A stretch of 52,704 nucleotides of DNA from an uncultured Flavobacteriaceae bacterium (GTDB lineage: Bacteria > Bacteroidota > Bacteroidia > Flavobacteriales > Flavobacteriaceae): positions 1-52,704 of the forward strand of contig CAJWGK010000006.1 in NCBI GenBank assembly GCA_913030895.1, written 5' to 3'. A program made the translations under genes and the position numbers. Positions 1 to 7,710 of this stretch are shown here, one piece after another. The notes under the pieces are model-generated. The model did no database searches. It was not told the origin of the DNA and worked only from the letters and a program-made list of their open reading frames with translations. Positions within the stretch are counted from its first letter, which is position 1. Each line of letters starts with the position of its first letter.

Positions 1-57
1 TATTTGTTATAAAGTAACATTAATGTAAGAAAATTCTTCAAATTCTGATTTAGAAAG

Positions 58-540
58 CTAGGCAGTAATCAGGTTTTTTTTCTGTAAGGCGTAAAAAGGA
101 TAGATCAATACGGCGCTGTAAACCAAATCTCCAAGAATGGTATTGAGAAAGAAAGGGATTGCCAAAGTGTAGCAACTTATCAACCCATCTATGGTGATTG
201 GGTATCCGACTAGCCAAACACCAAAATTACTTACCAAAAAGAAAATGGTTGAGGACAGTAACACAGTACCAACGCTAATTTTTTTGGCCGTCATCCCCAA
301 TAAAGCAATCAAGACAAAAGCACCATAAACAAAAGGTATTGTGGCGTGGAGTCCTAAAAATAGATCGGAAATAAATAGGCTAATGATAGGGATCGCTAGG
401 GTGACCCAACGATTGTTAAACCCCTTACTCGATAAAAGTGCTATGGCAGCAATGGGGGTAAAATTAGGTGGATGAGGAATAAATCTAGACAGTATGGCAA
501 TAAATATTACCGAAACTAAAAATACATTCTTATTAATCAT
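58..540 (-). CDS. DUF6580 family membrane protein (ECF transporter S-component-like)
   Basis: The 160-residue protein is almost entirely hydrophobic, with about five membrane segments. Near the N-terminus it has the stretch RFIPHPPNFTPIAAIAL, which I recognise as the hallmark of the DUF6580 family. These proteins resemble the substrate-binding S components of ECF-type vitamin transporters, but the substrate is not known, so uptake of a small molecule is inference. The gene lies 39 bases downstream of carB on the same strand and is probably co-transcribed with it. No promoter element was seen in the gap. The start is the ATG at 540, directly before a membrane segment. Length is normal for the family. 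Confidence 0.75.
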   Translation of the reverse strand: MINKNVFLVSVIFIAILSRFIPHPPNFTPIAAIALLSSKGFNNRWVTLAIPIISLFISDLFLGLHATIPFVYGAFVLIALLGMTAKKISVGTVLLSSTIFFLVSNFGVWLVGYPITIDGLISCYTLAIPFFLNTILGDLVYSAVLIYPFYALQKKNLITA

Positions 541-579
541 ATTCCAATAATGGTTGTTATAAAGATAAAGAATTATCAG

Positions 580-3429
580 TTATTTTGTGAGATACATCTT
601 TCTTCTGGAATATAAATCATAAAACTCATCTTCTTTCAAGCTGTCAATAAACAGAATACTCTCTCCTGTGCTCTTCATTTCAGGACCCAGTTGTTTATTA
701 ACATTCGGGAACTTATTGAATGAAAAAACGGGTTGCTTGATGGCATAGCCCTTCAACTCTGGTTTAAAATCAAAATCAGTAACCTTATTATGTCCTAACA
801 TTACTTTTGTAGCATAATTGACATAAGGTTCCTTGTAAGCCTTTGCGATAAAAGGAACGGTTCTAGATGCTCTAGGGTTGGCCTCTATCACATAAACCTT
901 ATCATTTTTAATCGCATATTGTATATTGATAAGCCCTTTGGTATTTAATGCTAAGGCAATTTTGCGCGTGTGGTCTTTGATCTGTTGCAGAACAAACTCA
1001 CCAAGATTGAAAACCGGTAAGGTGGCATTAGAATCTCCAGAATGGATCCCACAAGGCTCGATGTGTTCCATAATTCCAATGATATATATATTCTCACCGT
1101 CACAGATAGCATCTGCTTCTGCCTCTATTGCACCGTCTAAATAGTGGTCTAGCAATAATTTATTGTTTGGGATTTTTTGGAGTAAATCGACAACATGGGA
1201 CTCAAGTTCCTCTTTGTTAATCACAATTTTCATTCCCTGACCACCCAAAACATATGATGGCCTAACTAATATGGGAAAATCCAGTTGATCCGCTAACTCG
1301 AGGGCTTGATCTGCAGTCTCTGCAACGCCGAACTCAGGGTAGGGAATATTGTTATTTTTTAGAAGAGTAGAAAAACTTCCTCTATCCTCGGCAAGGTCAA
1401 GAGACTCAAAGCTGGTTCCTATTATTTTTATTCCATATCGATCCAGTTTCTCTGCGAGTTTCAAGGCAGTTTGTCCTCCAAGTTGAACGATAACACCTTC
1501 CGGTTTTTCGAATCTTATAATGTCGTAAATATGTTCCCAGAACACGGGTTCAAAATACAGCTTATCTGCAATATCAAAATCAGTGGATACGGTTTCTGGG
1601 TTACAATTGATCATAATCGTTTCATAGTCACATTCCGAAGAAGCCAAAACACCATGTACACAGCAGTAATCAAATTCAATTCCTTGACCAATTCTGTTAG
1701 GGCCAGATCCTAAAACGATTATTTTTTTTCGATCACTTACTTTACTCTCATTATCACTAAAAGGTTCCCCGCCTTTAATTTGCATTTTTTCCTCAAAAGT
1801 GGAATAGTAATATGGTGTAGAAGCAGAAAATTCAGCAGCACAAGTATCTACCAATTTATAAACTCGCTGAACAGCCAATTGATCTCTTTTGTTGTAGACT
1901 TCGCTCTCTAAACAGTCTAACATATGAGCAATCTGTCTATCGGCAAATCCCTTTTGTTTGGCTTCAAGTAACAACTCCCTGTCTAAAGTATCAATAGTGA
2001 ATTTAGATATTTCTTTTTCCAATTCATACAGTTCTTGATATTGCTTGAGAAACCACATATCAATTTTGGTGATTTCATGAATCCTACTTAAGGGAATACC
2101 CATTTGAATGGCATCATAAATTACAAAAACTCTATCCCAACTGGCATGCGTGAGTTTTTCGATTACTTGATCATACTCGACATATCCTTTGCCGTCTGCG
2201 CCCAAACCATTTCTTTTTATTTCAAGTGATTGTGTGGCTTTATGGAGCGCCTCTTGGAATGACCTTCCAATTCCCATTACTTCACCCACAGATTTCATCT
2301 GTAAACCTAATTTACGGTCTGATCCTTCAAACTTATCAAAGTTCCAACGTGGAATCTTAACTATAACATAGTCAAGGGTTGGTTCAAATAATGCAGAAGT
2401 AGATTTTGTAATTTGATTTTCCAACTCATCGAGTGTGTATCCAATTGCTAGCTTGGCAGCGACTTTCGCGATGGGATATCCAGTAGCTTTGGAAGCTAGT
2501 GCAGAGGAACGGGAGACTCTAGGGTTAATTTCAATAGCTATGATATCTTCTTTTTCATCAGGACTAACGGCGAATTGAACATTACATCCACCAGCAAAAT
2601 CTCCAATACTCCTCATCATTTTGATTGCCATGTCGCGCATGCGCTGAAAAGCGGTGTCTGAAAGCGTCATGGCAGGAGCAACGGTAATGGAATCACCAGT
2701 ATGAATTCCCATTGGGTCCATATTTTCAATGGTACAAATGATTACAACGTTGTCATTTTTGTCTCGTAGTAATTCTAATTCGTATTCTTTCCAACCTAAT
2801 AGGGCTTTGTCGATTAGCACTTCGTGGATTGGTGAAGCCTCGAGACCTCTAGTCAGCAATTCTTCAAATTCACCTGCGTGGTGAACAAAAGATGCGCCAG
2901 TACCTCCGAGCGTAAATGAAGGTCTGATCACAAGTGGAAAACCGAATTTTTGTGCAATTTCTTTGCCCCTCAGAAAAGAGGTAGCTGTCTCAGCAGGCGC
3001 CACAGGTATGTCAATGGTCTTTAGTAACTTTTTAAAACGATCTCGATCTTCGGTAATATTGATGGCCTCAATATCAACGCCTATAATCTGTACATTAAAA
3101 TCATCCCAAATGCCCTTGTCATCAGCCTCAATACAAAGATTAAGTGCAGTTTGCCCTCCCATTGTTGGAAGTACTGCATCAATTTTATGCTTTTTTAGTA
3201 TTTCAATAATAGACTTTGTCGTCAGGGGTCGCAAATAAATATGATCCGCCATGGAGGGGTCGGTCATTATAGTTGCAGGGTTTGAGTTGATCAAAATGGT
3301 CTCAATTCCATCCTCCCTAATAGATCTTAATGCTTGGGTTCCGGAATAGTCAAATTCACAAGCTTGACCAATAATGATTGGGCCTGAACCAATAATTAAA
3401 ATACTCTTAATCTCTGATTGTTTAGGCAT
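580..3429 (-). CDS. carB: Carbamoyl-phosphate synthase large subunit, short form
   Basis: CarB makes carbamoyl phosphate from bicarbonate, ATP and ammonia (delivered by the CarA glutaminase) for pyrimidine and arginine synthesis. The protein shows the two homologous ATP-grasp halves: each begins with an IGSGP or LGSGP nucleotide-binding loop (about residues 13 and 570), and each carries the RPS(F/Y)xLGGxG motif and an EINPRxSRSS or EANPRASRT metal-binding motif. At 949 residues it is about 120 shorter than the E. coli enzyme (about 1073). It stops right after the second synthetase half, so the C-terminal MGS-like allosteric domain is absent. I recall this short form as usual in Bacteroidota. 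carA is not next to it here. rpmH lies upstream, with a hairpin terminator between them. Confidence 0.97.
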   Translation of the reverse strand: MPKQSEIKSILIIGSGPIIIGQACEFDYSGTQALRSIREDGIETILINSNPATIMTDPSMADHIYLRPLTTKSIIEILKKHKIDAVLPTMGGQTALNLCIEADDKGIWDDFNVQIIGVDIEAINITEDRDRFKKLLKTIDIPVAPAETATSFLRGKEIAQKFGFPLVIRPSFTLGGTGASFVHHAGEFEELLTRGLEASPIHEVLIDKALLGWKEYELELLRDKNDNVVIICTIENMDPMGIHTGDSITVAPAMTLSDTAFQRMRDMAIKMMRSIGDFAGGCNVQFAVSPDEKEDIIAIEINPRVSRSSALASKATGYPIAKVAAKLAIGYTLDELENQITKSTSALFEPTLDYVIVKIPRWNFDKFEGSDRKLGLQMKSVGEVMGIGRSFQEALHKATQSLEIKRNGLGADGKGYVEYDQVIEKLTHASWDRVFVIYDAIQMGIPLSRIHEITKIDMWFLKQYQELYELEKEISKFTIDTLDRELLLEAKQKGFADRQIAHMLDCLESEVYNKRDQLAVQRVYKLVDTCAAEFSASTPYYYSTFEEKMQIKGGEPFSDNESKVSDRKKIIVLGSGPNRIGQGIEFDYCCVHGVLASSECDYETIMINCNPETVSTDFDIADKLYFEPVFWEHIYDIIRFEKPEGVIVQLGGQTALKLAEKLDRYGIKIIGTSFESLDLAEDRGSFSTLLKNNNIPYPEFGVAETADQALELADQLDFPILVRPSYVLGGQGMKIVINKEELESHVVDLLQKIPNNKLLLDHYLDGAIEAEADAICDGENIYIIGIMEHIEPCGIHSGDSNATLPVFNLGEFVLQQIKDHTRKIALALNTKGLINIQYAIKNDKVYVIEANPRASRTVPFIAKAYKEPYVNYATKVMLGHNKVTDFDFKPELKGYAIKQPVFSFNKFPNVNKQLGPEMKSTGESILFIDSLKEDEFYDLYSRRKMYLTK

Positions 3430-3459
3430 AAATTATAGTTTTAAAAAATTCCTTTAATA

Positions 3460-3497
3460 TAAAAAAAAAGGTGTCATTCTTAAAAGAATAACACCTT
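3460..3497 (-). terminator. Rho-independent terminator of rpmH
   Basis: A 14-bp inverted repeat (arms 3468-3481 and 3484-3497, one C/T mismatch that becomes a G-U pair in RNA) is followed on the minus strand by a run of eight or more T residues. It sits between the rpmH stop and the carB start, so it should end or attenuate the rpmH transcript. I saw no good TAnnTTTG box between it and carB. Partial read-through into carB is therefore possible. Confidence 0.75.
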
Positions 3498-3517
3498 CAA
3501 ATAATGGTTTTTTATTA

Positions 3518-3676
3518 TCATTTCTTGTGACGTGGCTCTGAGGATACGGAAATTTTTTTCCTACCTTTCGCTCTCCGGCTTGCCAAGACTTTTCTGCCAT
3601 TGGCTGAAGCCATTCTTTCACGAAAACCGTGCTTGTTTCTTCTTTTTCTTTTGGAAGGTTGAAAGGTCCTTTTCAT
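3518..3676 (-). CDS. rpmH: 50S ribosomal protein L34
   Basis: Reading the minus strand from the ATG at 3676 gives a 52-residue, very basic protein that begins [18 protein letters not shown] and ends SSEPRHKK, followed by TGA. The whole of it matches bacterial L34, including the central [11 protein letters not shown] segment. L34 is a small protein of the large ribosomal subunit. The gene is shorter than usual ORF cut-offs and is easily missed. It has its own well-formed promoter upstream and a terminator downstream. The usual neighbours of rpmH in many bacteria (rnpA, dnaA) are absent. Confidence 0.97.
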   Translation of the reverse strand: MKRTFQPSKRKRRNKHGFRERMASANGRKVLASRRAKGRKKISVSSEPRHKK

Positions 3677-3705
3677 TTTATTAATTAGGTTATCTTAAAG
3701 CCGGG

Positions 3706-3736
3706 CAAATATACAATATCTTTTTTCTAATACAAA
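3706..3736 (-). promoter_or_regulatory. Bacteroidota-type promoter of rpmH
   Basis: On the minus strand a TTTG (3733-3736) is followed after exactly 19 bases by TATATTTG (3706-3713). This matches the -33 / -7 consensus TTTG-N19-TAnnTTTG described for Bacteroidota. The predicted start of transcription would leave a leader of about 25 bases before the rpmH ATG. It is the cleanest promoter in the window. Confidence 0.7.
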
Positions 3737-3757
3737 TGGTTTTAAAAGGATTCTTGT

Positions 3758-3765
3758 TAACTTTG
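3758..3765 (+). promoter_or_regulatory. Putative -7 box for the TPR gene
   Basis: TAACTTTG matches TAnnTTTG and lies 17 bases before the ATG at 3783. No good -33 TTG is present. The region upstream is shared with the divergent rpmH promoter, so the two promoters lie back to back within about 60 bases. Confidence 0.4.
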
Positions 3766-3782
3766 GGCACAAATCAAATAAT

Positions 3783-4298
3783 ATGTTTCCGAAAATCATA
3801 AAATTAATCCTCGCAGTTGCCACATTGGGATACGCAGGTTATCAATTTTACGAAAGTTATATAGGTAATGGAATCTTCTTAACACTCTTATCCGGAGTTT
3901 TTGTACTGATTTATTTCAAAAATGAAATGATTTTTCTTGCCTTTTTAAGATTGAGAAAACAAGATTTTCAAGGCACTGAAAAGTGGCTAAACAGAATCAA
4001 TAATCCAGAAAGTGCATTGATTCAAAAACAACTCGGATATTTTTACTATCTCCACGGTATCATTCAATCCCAAGCAAATCTGACCGTAGCTGAGAAACAT
4101 TTCAAAAAAGCTATCCAGTTAGGGCTAACGATGTCTCACGACTTGGCAATGGCCAAAATGAGCCTAGCGGGAATATTAATGCAAAAACGCAGAAAAAGAG
4201 AGGCAATTGCCCTTCTTGCTGAAGCCAAAAAACTGGATAAGCACAATATGTTGTCTGATCAAATGAGATTGATGCAACAACAAATGAAAAAAATCTAG
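3783..4298 (+). CDS. Membrane-anchored TPR-like protein, function unknown
   Basis: The 171-residue protein begins with two hydrophobic segments (about residues 4-22 and 31-55). Alpha-helical sequence follows that looks like two or three tetratricopeptide-type repeats, for example the AEKHFKKAIQLG and AIALLAEAKKLD helices. Such proteins usually act as membrane-tethered scaffolds, but no partner is evident. The gene runs divergently from rpmH, and its last 4 bases overlap the end of the convergent lytic transglycosylase gene. The TPR call rests on pattern only. Confidence 0.65.
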   Translation: MFPKIIKLILAVATLGYAGYQFYESYIGNGIFLTLLSGVFVLIYFKNEMIFLAFLRLRKQDFQGTEKWLNRINNPESALIQKQLGYFYYLHGIIQSQANLTVAEKHFKKAIQLGLTMSHDLAMAKMSLAGILMQKRRKREAIALLAEAKKLDKHNMLSDQMRLMQQQMKKI

Positions 4299-5218
4299 TA
4301 GTATCCCTCCTCTGGAATTGCGATCTCATAATATTTCCTTGATTTATTATTTAGATGATTTTGTATCAACCAAGGATTATGAATTTTTAATATTTTATAG
4401 TTTACCCCCATTTTTTTAGCAAAGCTAGCTATGTTATTAATAGGGGTGTCTAAGCCATGAAGTCTAACGGGAATAGACTTGTAAAGATCATTCTCATTGA
4501 ATATATAACCGTATCGAGAAGGGTTTTCAATGATTTCCTTTACAGCTAAAATTCTAAAAACATATCTCGAAGTTTCTTGCCCCAAAAGCAAATCAAAATA
4601 GCCATTTACTTTTTGAGTATTTAAATTTCGGTTAATTCCTGTCATTCCACGATTATAAGCAGCAGCCGCAAGTATCCATGAACCGAACTTTTTTTTGGCT
4701 TTTTTAAGATATGTTGCTGCAACCCTTGTCGATAATTCTAGGTGGTAACGTTCATCCACGTTGCTATTTATTTCCAGCCCATACTCCTTTCCTGTAGTAC
4801 GCATAATCTGCCAAAAACCCTTGGCTCCTGCAGGTGACCTCACATTTTCGAGACCACTTTCAATCACAGCTAAATACTTAAAATCAGTAGGTACACCCTC
4901 TTCCTCAAGAATGCGTTCTATCTCTGGGAAATATTTGTTACTTCGCTTATGCAGAAGCATCATATTGGACTGCCAATAAGTATTGACTAGCAACTCGCGA
5001 TCAAGACGTTCTCTCAAATCAGGAGAGGTCATCGGGATGGATTCATCAGCAAAATTTAATGTATCGGGAAGATGAAGCGCATACACCTTATATGATAAAT
5101 TATTACCAAGTGTATTGAAAGCAGAGAACAGATCGGACTTAAAAACAAATCCTGAAGTTATAACTAGTAATAATGGAACTACCCACCAAATCTTTTTAGA
5201 ATCCAAAAGCAGATACAT
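4295..5218 (-). CDS. Lytic transglycosylase (SLT/MltD-like)
   Basis: The protein should cleave the MurNAc-GlcNAc bond of peptidoglycan with formation of 1,6-anhydro-MurNAc. One hydrophobic segment (about residues 11-25) anchors or exports it. The SLT domain covers about residues 105-235: the catalytic Glu120 sits in the typical AVIESGL motif, followed by SPAGAKGFWQIM and the AAYNRG motif near residue 186. At 307 residues it has room for the catalytic domain and a short tail, with no clear LysM repeats, unlike longer MltD proteins. It follows the alpha/beta hydrolase by 16 bases, so the two form an operon. It overlaps the convergent TPR gene by 4 bases. Confidence 0.9.
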   Translation of the reverse strand: MYLLLDSKKIWWVVPLLLVITSGFVFKSDLFSAFNTLGNNLSYKVYALHLPDTLNFADESIPMTSPDLRERLDRELLVNTYWQSNMMLLHKRSNKYFPEIERILEEEGVPTDFKYLAVIESGLENVRSPAGAKGFWQIMRTTGKEYGLEINSNVDERYHLELSTRVAATYLKKAKKKFGSWILAAAAYNRGMTGINRNLNTQKVNGYFDLLLGQETSRYVFRILAVKEIIENPSRYGYIFNENDLYKSIPVRLHGLDTPINNIASFAKKMGVNYKILKIHNPWLIQNHLNNKSRKYYEIAIPEEGYY

Positions 5219-5234
5219 TTAATATTATGCTAAT

Positions 5235-5900
5235 CTATGAAATTGTGGGGTTTCCTAGAATTATCTCTGGAAGGTTTTTATTAAACCATTGATGATATGT
5301 TAATATAATGGCATGATCACCAGGTACTTCAATGTATGGAGGTCTAACATTTTTGATAGGAAAAACAGTATCGTTTTTTCCATGAATATGAATAACATCC
5401 TGCTTGGGTTCACTTCTATCCCATTTAACCATTTTATCGATAGCCCAGCTGAGGTAATTCGGATCTCGCTCTGAAAGATATCTTTCGTATAACTCGAAAC
5501 GTTTTTTTAATTCATTTCCGAACACGAACAAAGCAAAACTTTCAATATTCTGAATCCATTGAGTGGGTAGTAATTTATGAGCATTGGTTACTTGAGCTAA
5601 CTTCATATGTACGGGTAACTCCTGATTACTTTTCACACTTGACACAATGATTATTTTTTCACAATCAATATAATTAGCCATTTCCTGAACCAAGACGCCT
5701 CCCATAGAGACACCAATGAGAATAGGTTTTTTGTGTTTGACCCTTTTACACATTCTTTTTGCGTATTCTTGAAGTGTTTCCGACTTTTCAGGGGGAAACC
5801 ATGAGAGATAATTCACTTCAAAAGTCTCGGAAAACTTCAGGTATTCAAATATTAATGGGTTGGCACCCATACCAGGCATAAGATAAACTGATTTAATCAT
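5235..5900 (-). CDS. Alpha/beta hydrolase
   Basis: This 221-residue cytoplasmic protein has an alpha/beta-hydrolase fold. The nucleophile elbow is GVSMGG with Ser65. The likely acid is Asp177 in HGKNDTVFP, and His196 lies in VPGDHAII. The HxHGxxD arrangement is common in small esterases and thioesterase-like enzymes. The substrate cannot be read from the sequence. It is the first gene of a two-gene operon with the lytic transglycosylase. The start is the ATG at 5900, just before the first beta strand, so nothing seems missing. Confidence 0.85.
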   Translation of the reverse strand: MIKSVYLMPGMGANPLIFEYLKFSETFEVNYLSWFPPEKSETLQEYAKRMCKRVKHKKPILIGVSMGGVLVQEMANYIDCEKIIIVSSVKSNQELPVHMKLAQVTNAHKLLPTQWIQNIESFALFVFGNELKKRFELYERYLSERDPNYLSWAIDKMVKWDRSEPKQDVIHIHGKNDTVFPIKNVRPPYIEVPGDHAIILTYHQWFNKNLPEIILGNPTIS

Positions 5901-5919
5901 AAACTTTTCTTATTTAGAA

Positions 5920-5950
5920 TTGCCAATTATTCAAAAAATTGTTAAATTTG
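5920..5950 (+). promoter_or_regulatory. Promoter of the small GNAT gene
   Basis: TTG (5920-5922), a 20-base spacer and TAAATTTG (5943-5950) match the Bacteroidota consensus. The ATG of the GNAT gene follows about 68 bases later, a moderately long leader. This promoter interleaves with the minus-strand promoter of the hydrolase operon. Confidence 0.5.
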
Positions 5951-5969
5951 TTGCCCCTCTTCAAATTAT

Positions 5970-6003
5970 CAAACCTAATTTTATCAAATATTAATTAAAC
6001 CAA
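5970..6003 (-). promoter_or_regulatory. Putative promoter of the hydrolase/transglycosylase operon
   Basis: On the minus strand TTG (6001-6003), a 23-base spacer and TAGGTTTG (5970-5977) fit the consensus, although the spacer is at the long end. The ATG at 5900 would have a leader of roughly 60-65 bases. Confidence 0.4.
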
Positions 6004-6018
6004 ATTAGTAAGTATAAA

Positions 6019-6312
6019 ATGTATCCAGTTGAATTACAAAACAACGAATTTCTAAGACAATTTGAAACCTTTATTAATGGATCTCTCGCTAGAATAGAAT
6101 ACGCGGAGCAAGAAAGAAAAATTTTCCTCACAAAACTCGTTATCCCAGGAGAAGTTAGCGATGTGGAATTTGAAGAAAATTTTATCAAAAGTGTTTTAGA
6201 GTTCATTTCTGAAAAAAATTTAAGAGTAGTACCAACGTCACCCCAGATAGCTGGTTTTGTGAGACGTAATAAGTCATACAAATCACTATTACCTGTTGGG
6301 ATAAAGCTTTAA
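6019..6312 (+). CDS. Small GNAT-like N-acetyltransferase (Acetyltransf_CG type)
   Basis: The 97-residue protein matches the short GNAT family typified by YjdJ-like proteins. It has a beta hairpin with LARIEYAEQ, a LTKLVIP strand, a helix, then the conserved RVVPTSPQIAGFVRRN segment and a terminal LPVGI. The acetyl-CoA pyrophosphate loop, normally rich in glycines, is replaced here by GEVSDVEFEE, so cofactor binding may be altered or lost. The acceptor is unknown. It is transcribed alone, convergent with mtaB and only 9 bases from its end. Confidence 0.7.
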   Translation: MYPVELQNNEFLRQFETFINGSLARIEYAEQERKIFLTKLVIPGEVSDVEFEENFIKSVLEFISEKNLRVVPTSPQIAGFVRRNKSYKSLLPVGIKL

Positions 6313-6321
6313 TTTTTAAGT

Positions 6322-7659
6322 TTAGAATCTAACAAACCCTTCTTGGTCAATTGTATCAAGGACTACTTCTTTGATGCTGTTAGCTAGAGATGGTTCCCAT
6401 GGTGCTCTCACCTTGACATAGTTTTCACTGAAACCTGTGATATAGCCCTTTTTGTTTTCATGTTCAAAAAGAATTTTCACTTTTTTTCCCAATTGTTTTT
6501 CATAAAACGCACGACGCTTTTTTACCGATAAACCTCGGAGCATTTTACTTCTTTTTGACCTTACTATTTGTGGAACAACATCATCTATTTCAATAGCCTC
6601 GGTATTGGGACGTTCTGAATAAGAAAAAACATGTAAATAAGAAATATCCAAATCGGCTAAAAATTGATAAGTATCCAGAAACATTTCATCGGTTTCTCCA
6701 GGGAAACCCACGATAACATCACCACCAGTACACGCATCGGGCATTTGGGTTTTAATTTGGCTAACCCTATCAATATAAAGATCACTCAGGTATCTCCGCT
6801 TCATTTTCTTTAAGATTTCATCATTACCACTCTGCAATGGAATGTGAAAATGTGGAACAAAAGCACGACTTTGAGCCACAAAATCTATAATCTTATCTGA
6901 CAATAAATTGGGTTCAATCGAGGAAATTCTAATTCTCTTAAGTGCCTCGATATCGTCTAATGCTTTAATTAAGTCAAGAAAAGTATGTTCGTGTTTTTTA
7001 TTTCCAAACTCACCTTTTCCATAATCACCAATATTGACACCTGTAAGTACAATTTCTTTGATTCCCCTAGCAGTGATTTCAAGGGCTTGATTGATTATGT
7101 TTTCTAATGAATCACTTCTTGAAATTCCACGAGCCCTGGGGATTGTACAATAGGTACATTTGTAATCACAGCCATCTTGAACTTTCAAAAAAGCACGAGT
7201 TCTGTCGTCTATGGAATAGGAACTTTCATAAAAGTTAGCGTCTGCAATTTCGCAAGAGTGAATAGCCCCACTAGTCTTTTTTGTCAAGTCTGCCAAATAA
7301 TCAATTAGCTTAAACTTCTCAGTCGCTCCCAGCACCAGATCAACACCATCGATAGCTGCAAGAGCCTTAGGTTGCAATTGAGCGTAACAGCCAATGGCAG
7401 CTATAAAAGCCTCAGGGTTTTGTTGAAGCGCTTTTTTTACGAGGCCCTTAAATTTCTTATCCGCATTTTCGGTAACTGAGCATGTATTAATTACATAAAC
7501 CTCGGCTGGTGATTCAAAATCAACACGTTCAAACTTATCACTACTAAAATCCCTTGCAATTGTAGCAGTCTCTGAAAAGTTTAGCTTACAACCCAAAGTG
7601 TGAAAAGCTACCCTCGGTTTGGTTTCAATTTCCGGTGTGTTTCCAAGATTAATCATCAA
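6322..7659 (-). CDS. mtaB: tRNA (t6A37-C2)-methylthiotransferase MtaB
   Basis: MtaB is a radical-SAM enzyme that adds a methylthio group to t6A at position 37 of ANN-decoding tRNAs. The N-terminal domain supplies three cysteines for the auxiliary cluster: Cys24 (TLGCKLN), Cys60 (NTCSVT) and Cys91 (IGCYAQ). The radical-SAM cluster is formed by Cys164, Cys168 and Cys171 (CDYKCTYC). A TRAM-like RNA-binding domain occupies about residues 385-445. At 445 residues length is normal, and the LGCKLN signature and overall pattern favour MtaB over MiaB or RimO. It is divergent from the neighbouring lipoprotein gene. Confidence 0.92.
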   Translation of the reverse strand: MMINLGNTPEIETKPRVAFHTLGCKLNFSETATIARDFSSDKFERVDFESPAEVYVINTCSVTENADKKFKGLVKKALQQNPEAFIAAIGCYAQLQPKALAAIDGVDLVLGATEKFKLIDYLADLTKKTSGAIHSCEIADANFYESSYSIDDRTRAFLKVQDGCDYKCTYCTIPRARGISRSDSLENIINQALEITARGIKEIVLTGVNIGDYGKGEFGNKKHEHTFLDLIKALDDIEALKRIRISSIEPNLLSDKIIDFVAQSRAFVPHFHIPLQSGNDEILKKMKRRYLSDLYIDRVSQIKTQMPDACTGGDVIVGFPGETDEMFLDTYQFLADLDISYLHVFSYSERPNTEAIEIDDVVPQIVRSKRSKMLRGLSVKKRRAFYEKQLGKKVKILFEHENKKGYITGFSENYVKVRAPWEPSLANSIKEVVLDTIDQEGFVRF

Positions 7660-7690
7660 TTAATTCGACTAAAAATGTCGTATTTTGTCA

Positions 7691-7698
7691 CAAATATA
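7691..7698 (-). promoter_or_regulatory. Putative -7 box of mtaB
   Basis: TATATTTG on the minus strand is a perfect TAnnTTTG match 31 bases before the mtaB ATG. The nearest upstream TTTG lies about 28 bases away, too far for the usual spacing, so only the -7 element is supported. Confidence 0.4.
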
Positions 7699-7710
7699 CA
7701 ACCTTTACTC

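Noticed and set aside
6300-6315. Palindrome TAAAGCTTTA at the end of the GNAT gene
   Set aside because: No loop and no T-run in the right place; it is mostly coding sequence and not a convincing terminator.
7600-7710. Upstream extension of the binding-lipoprotein frame
   Set aside because: It lies over the mtaB coding region on the other strand and would bury the lipoprotein signal; the ATG at 7711 gives a proper signal.
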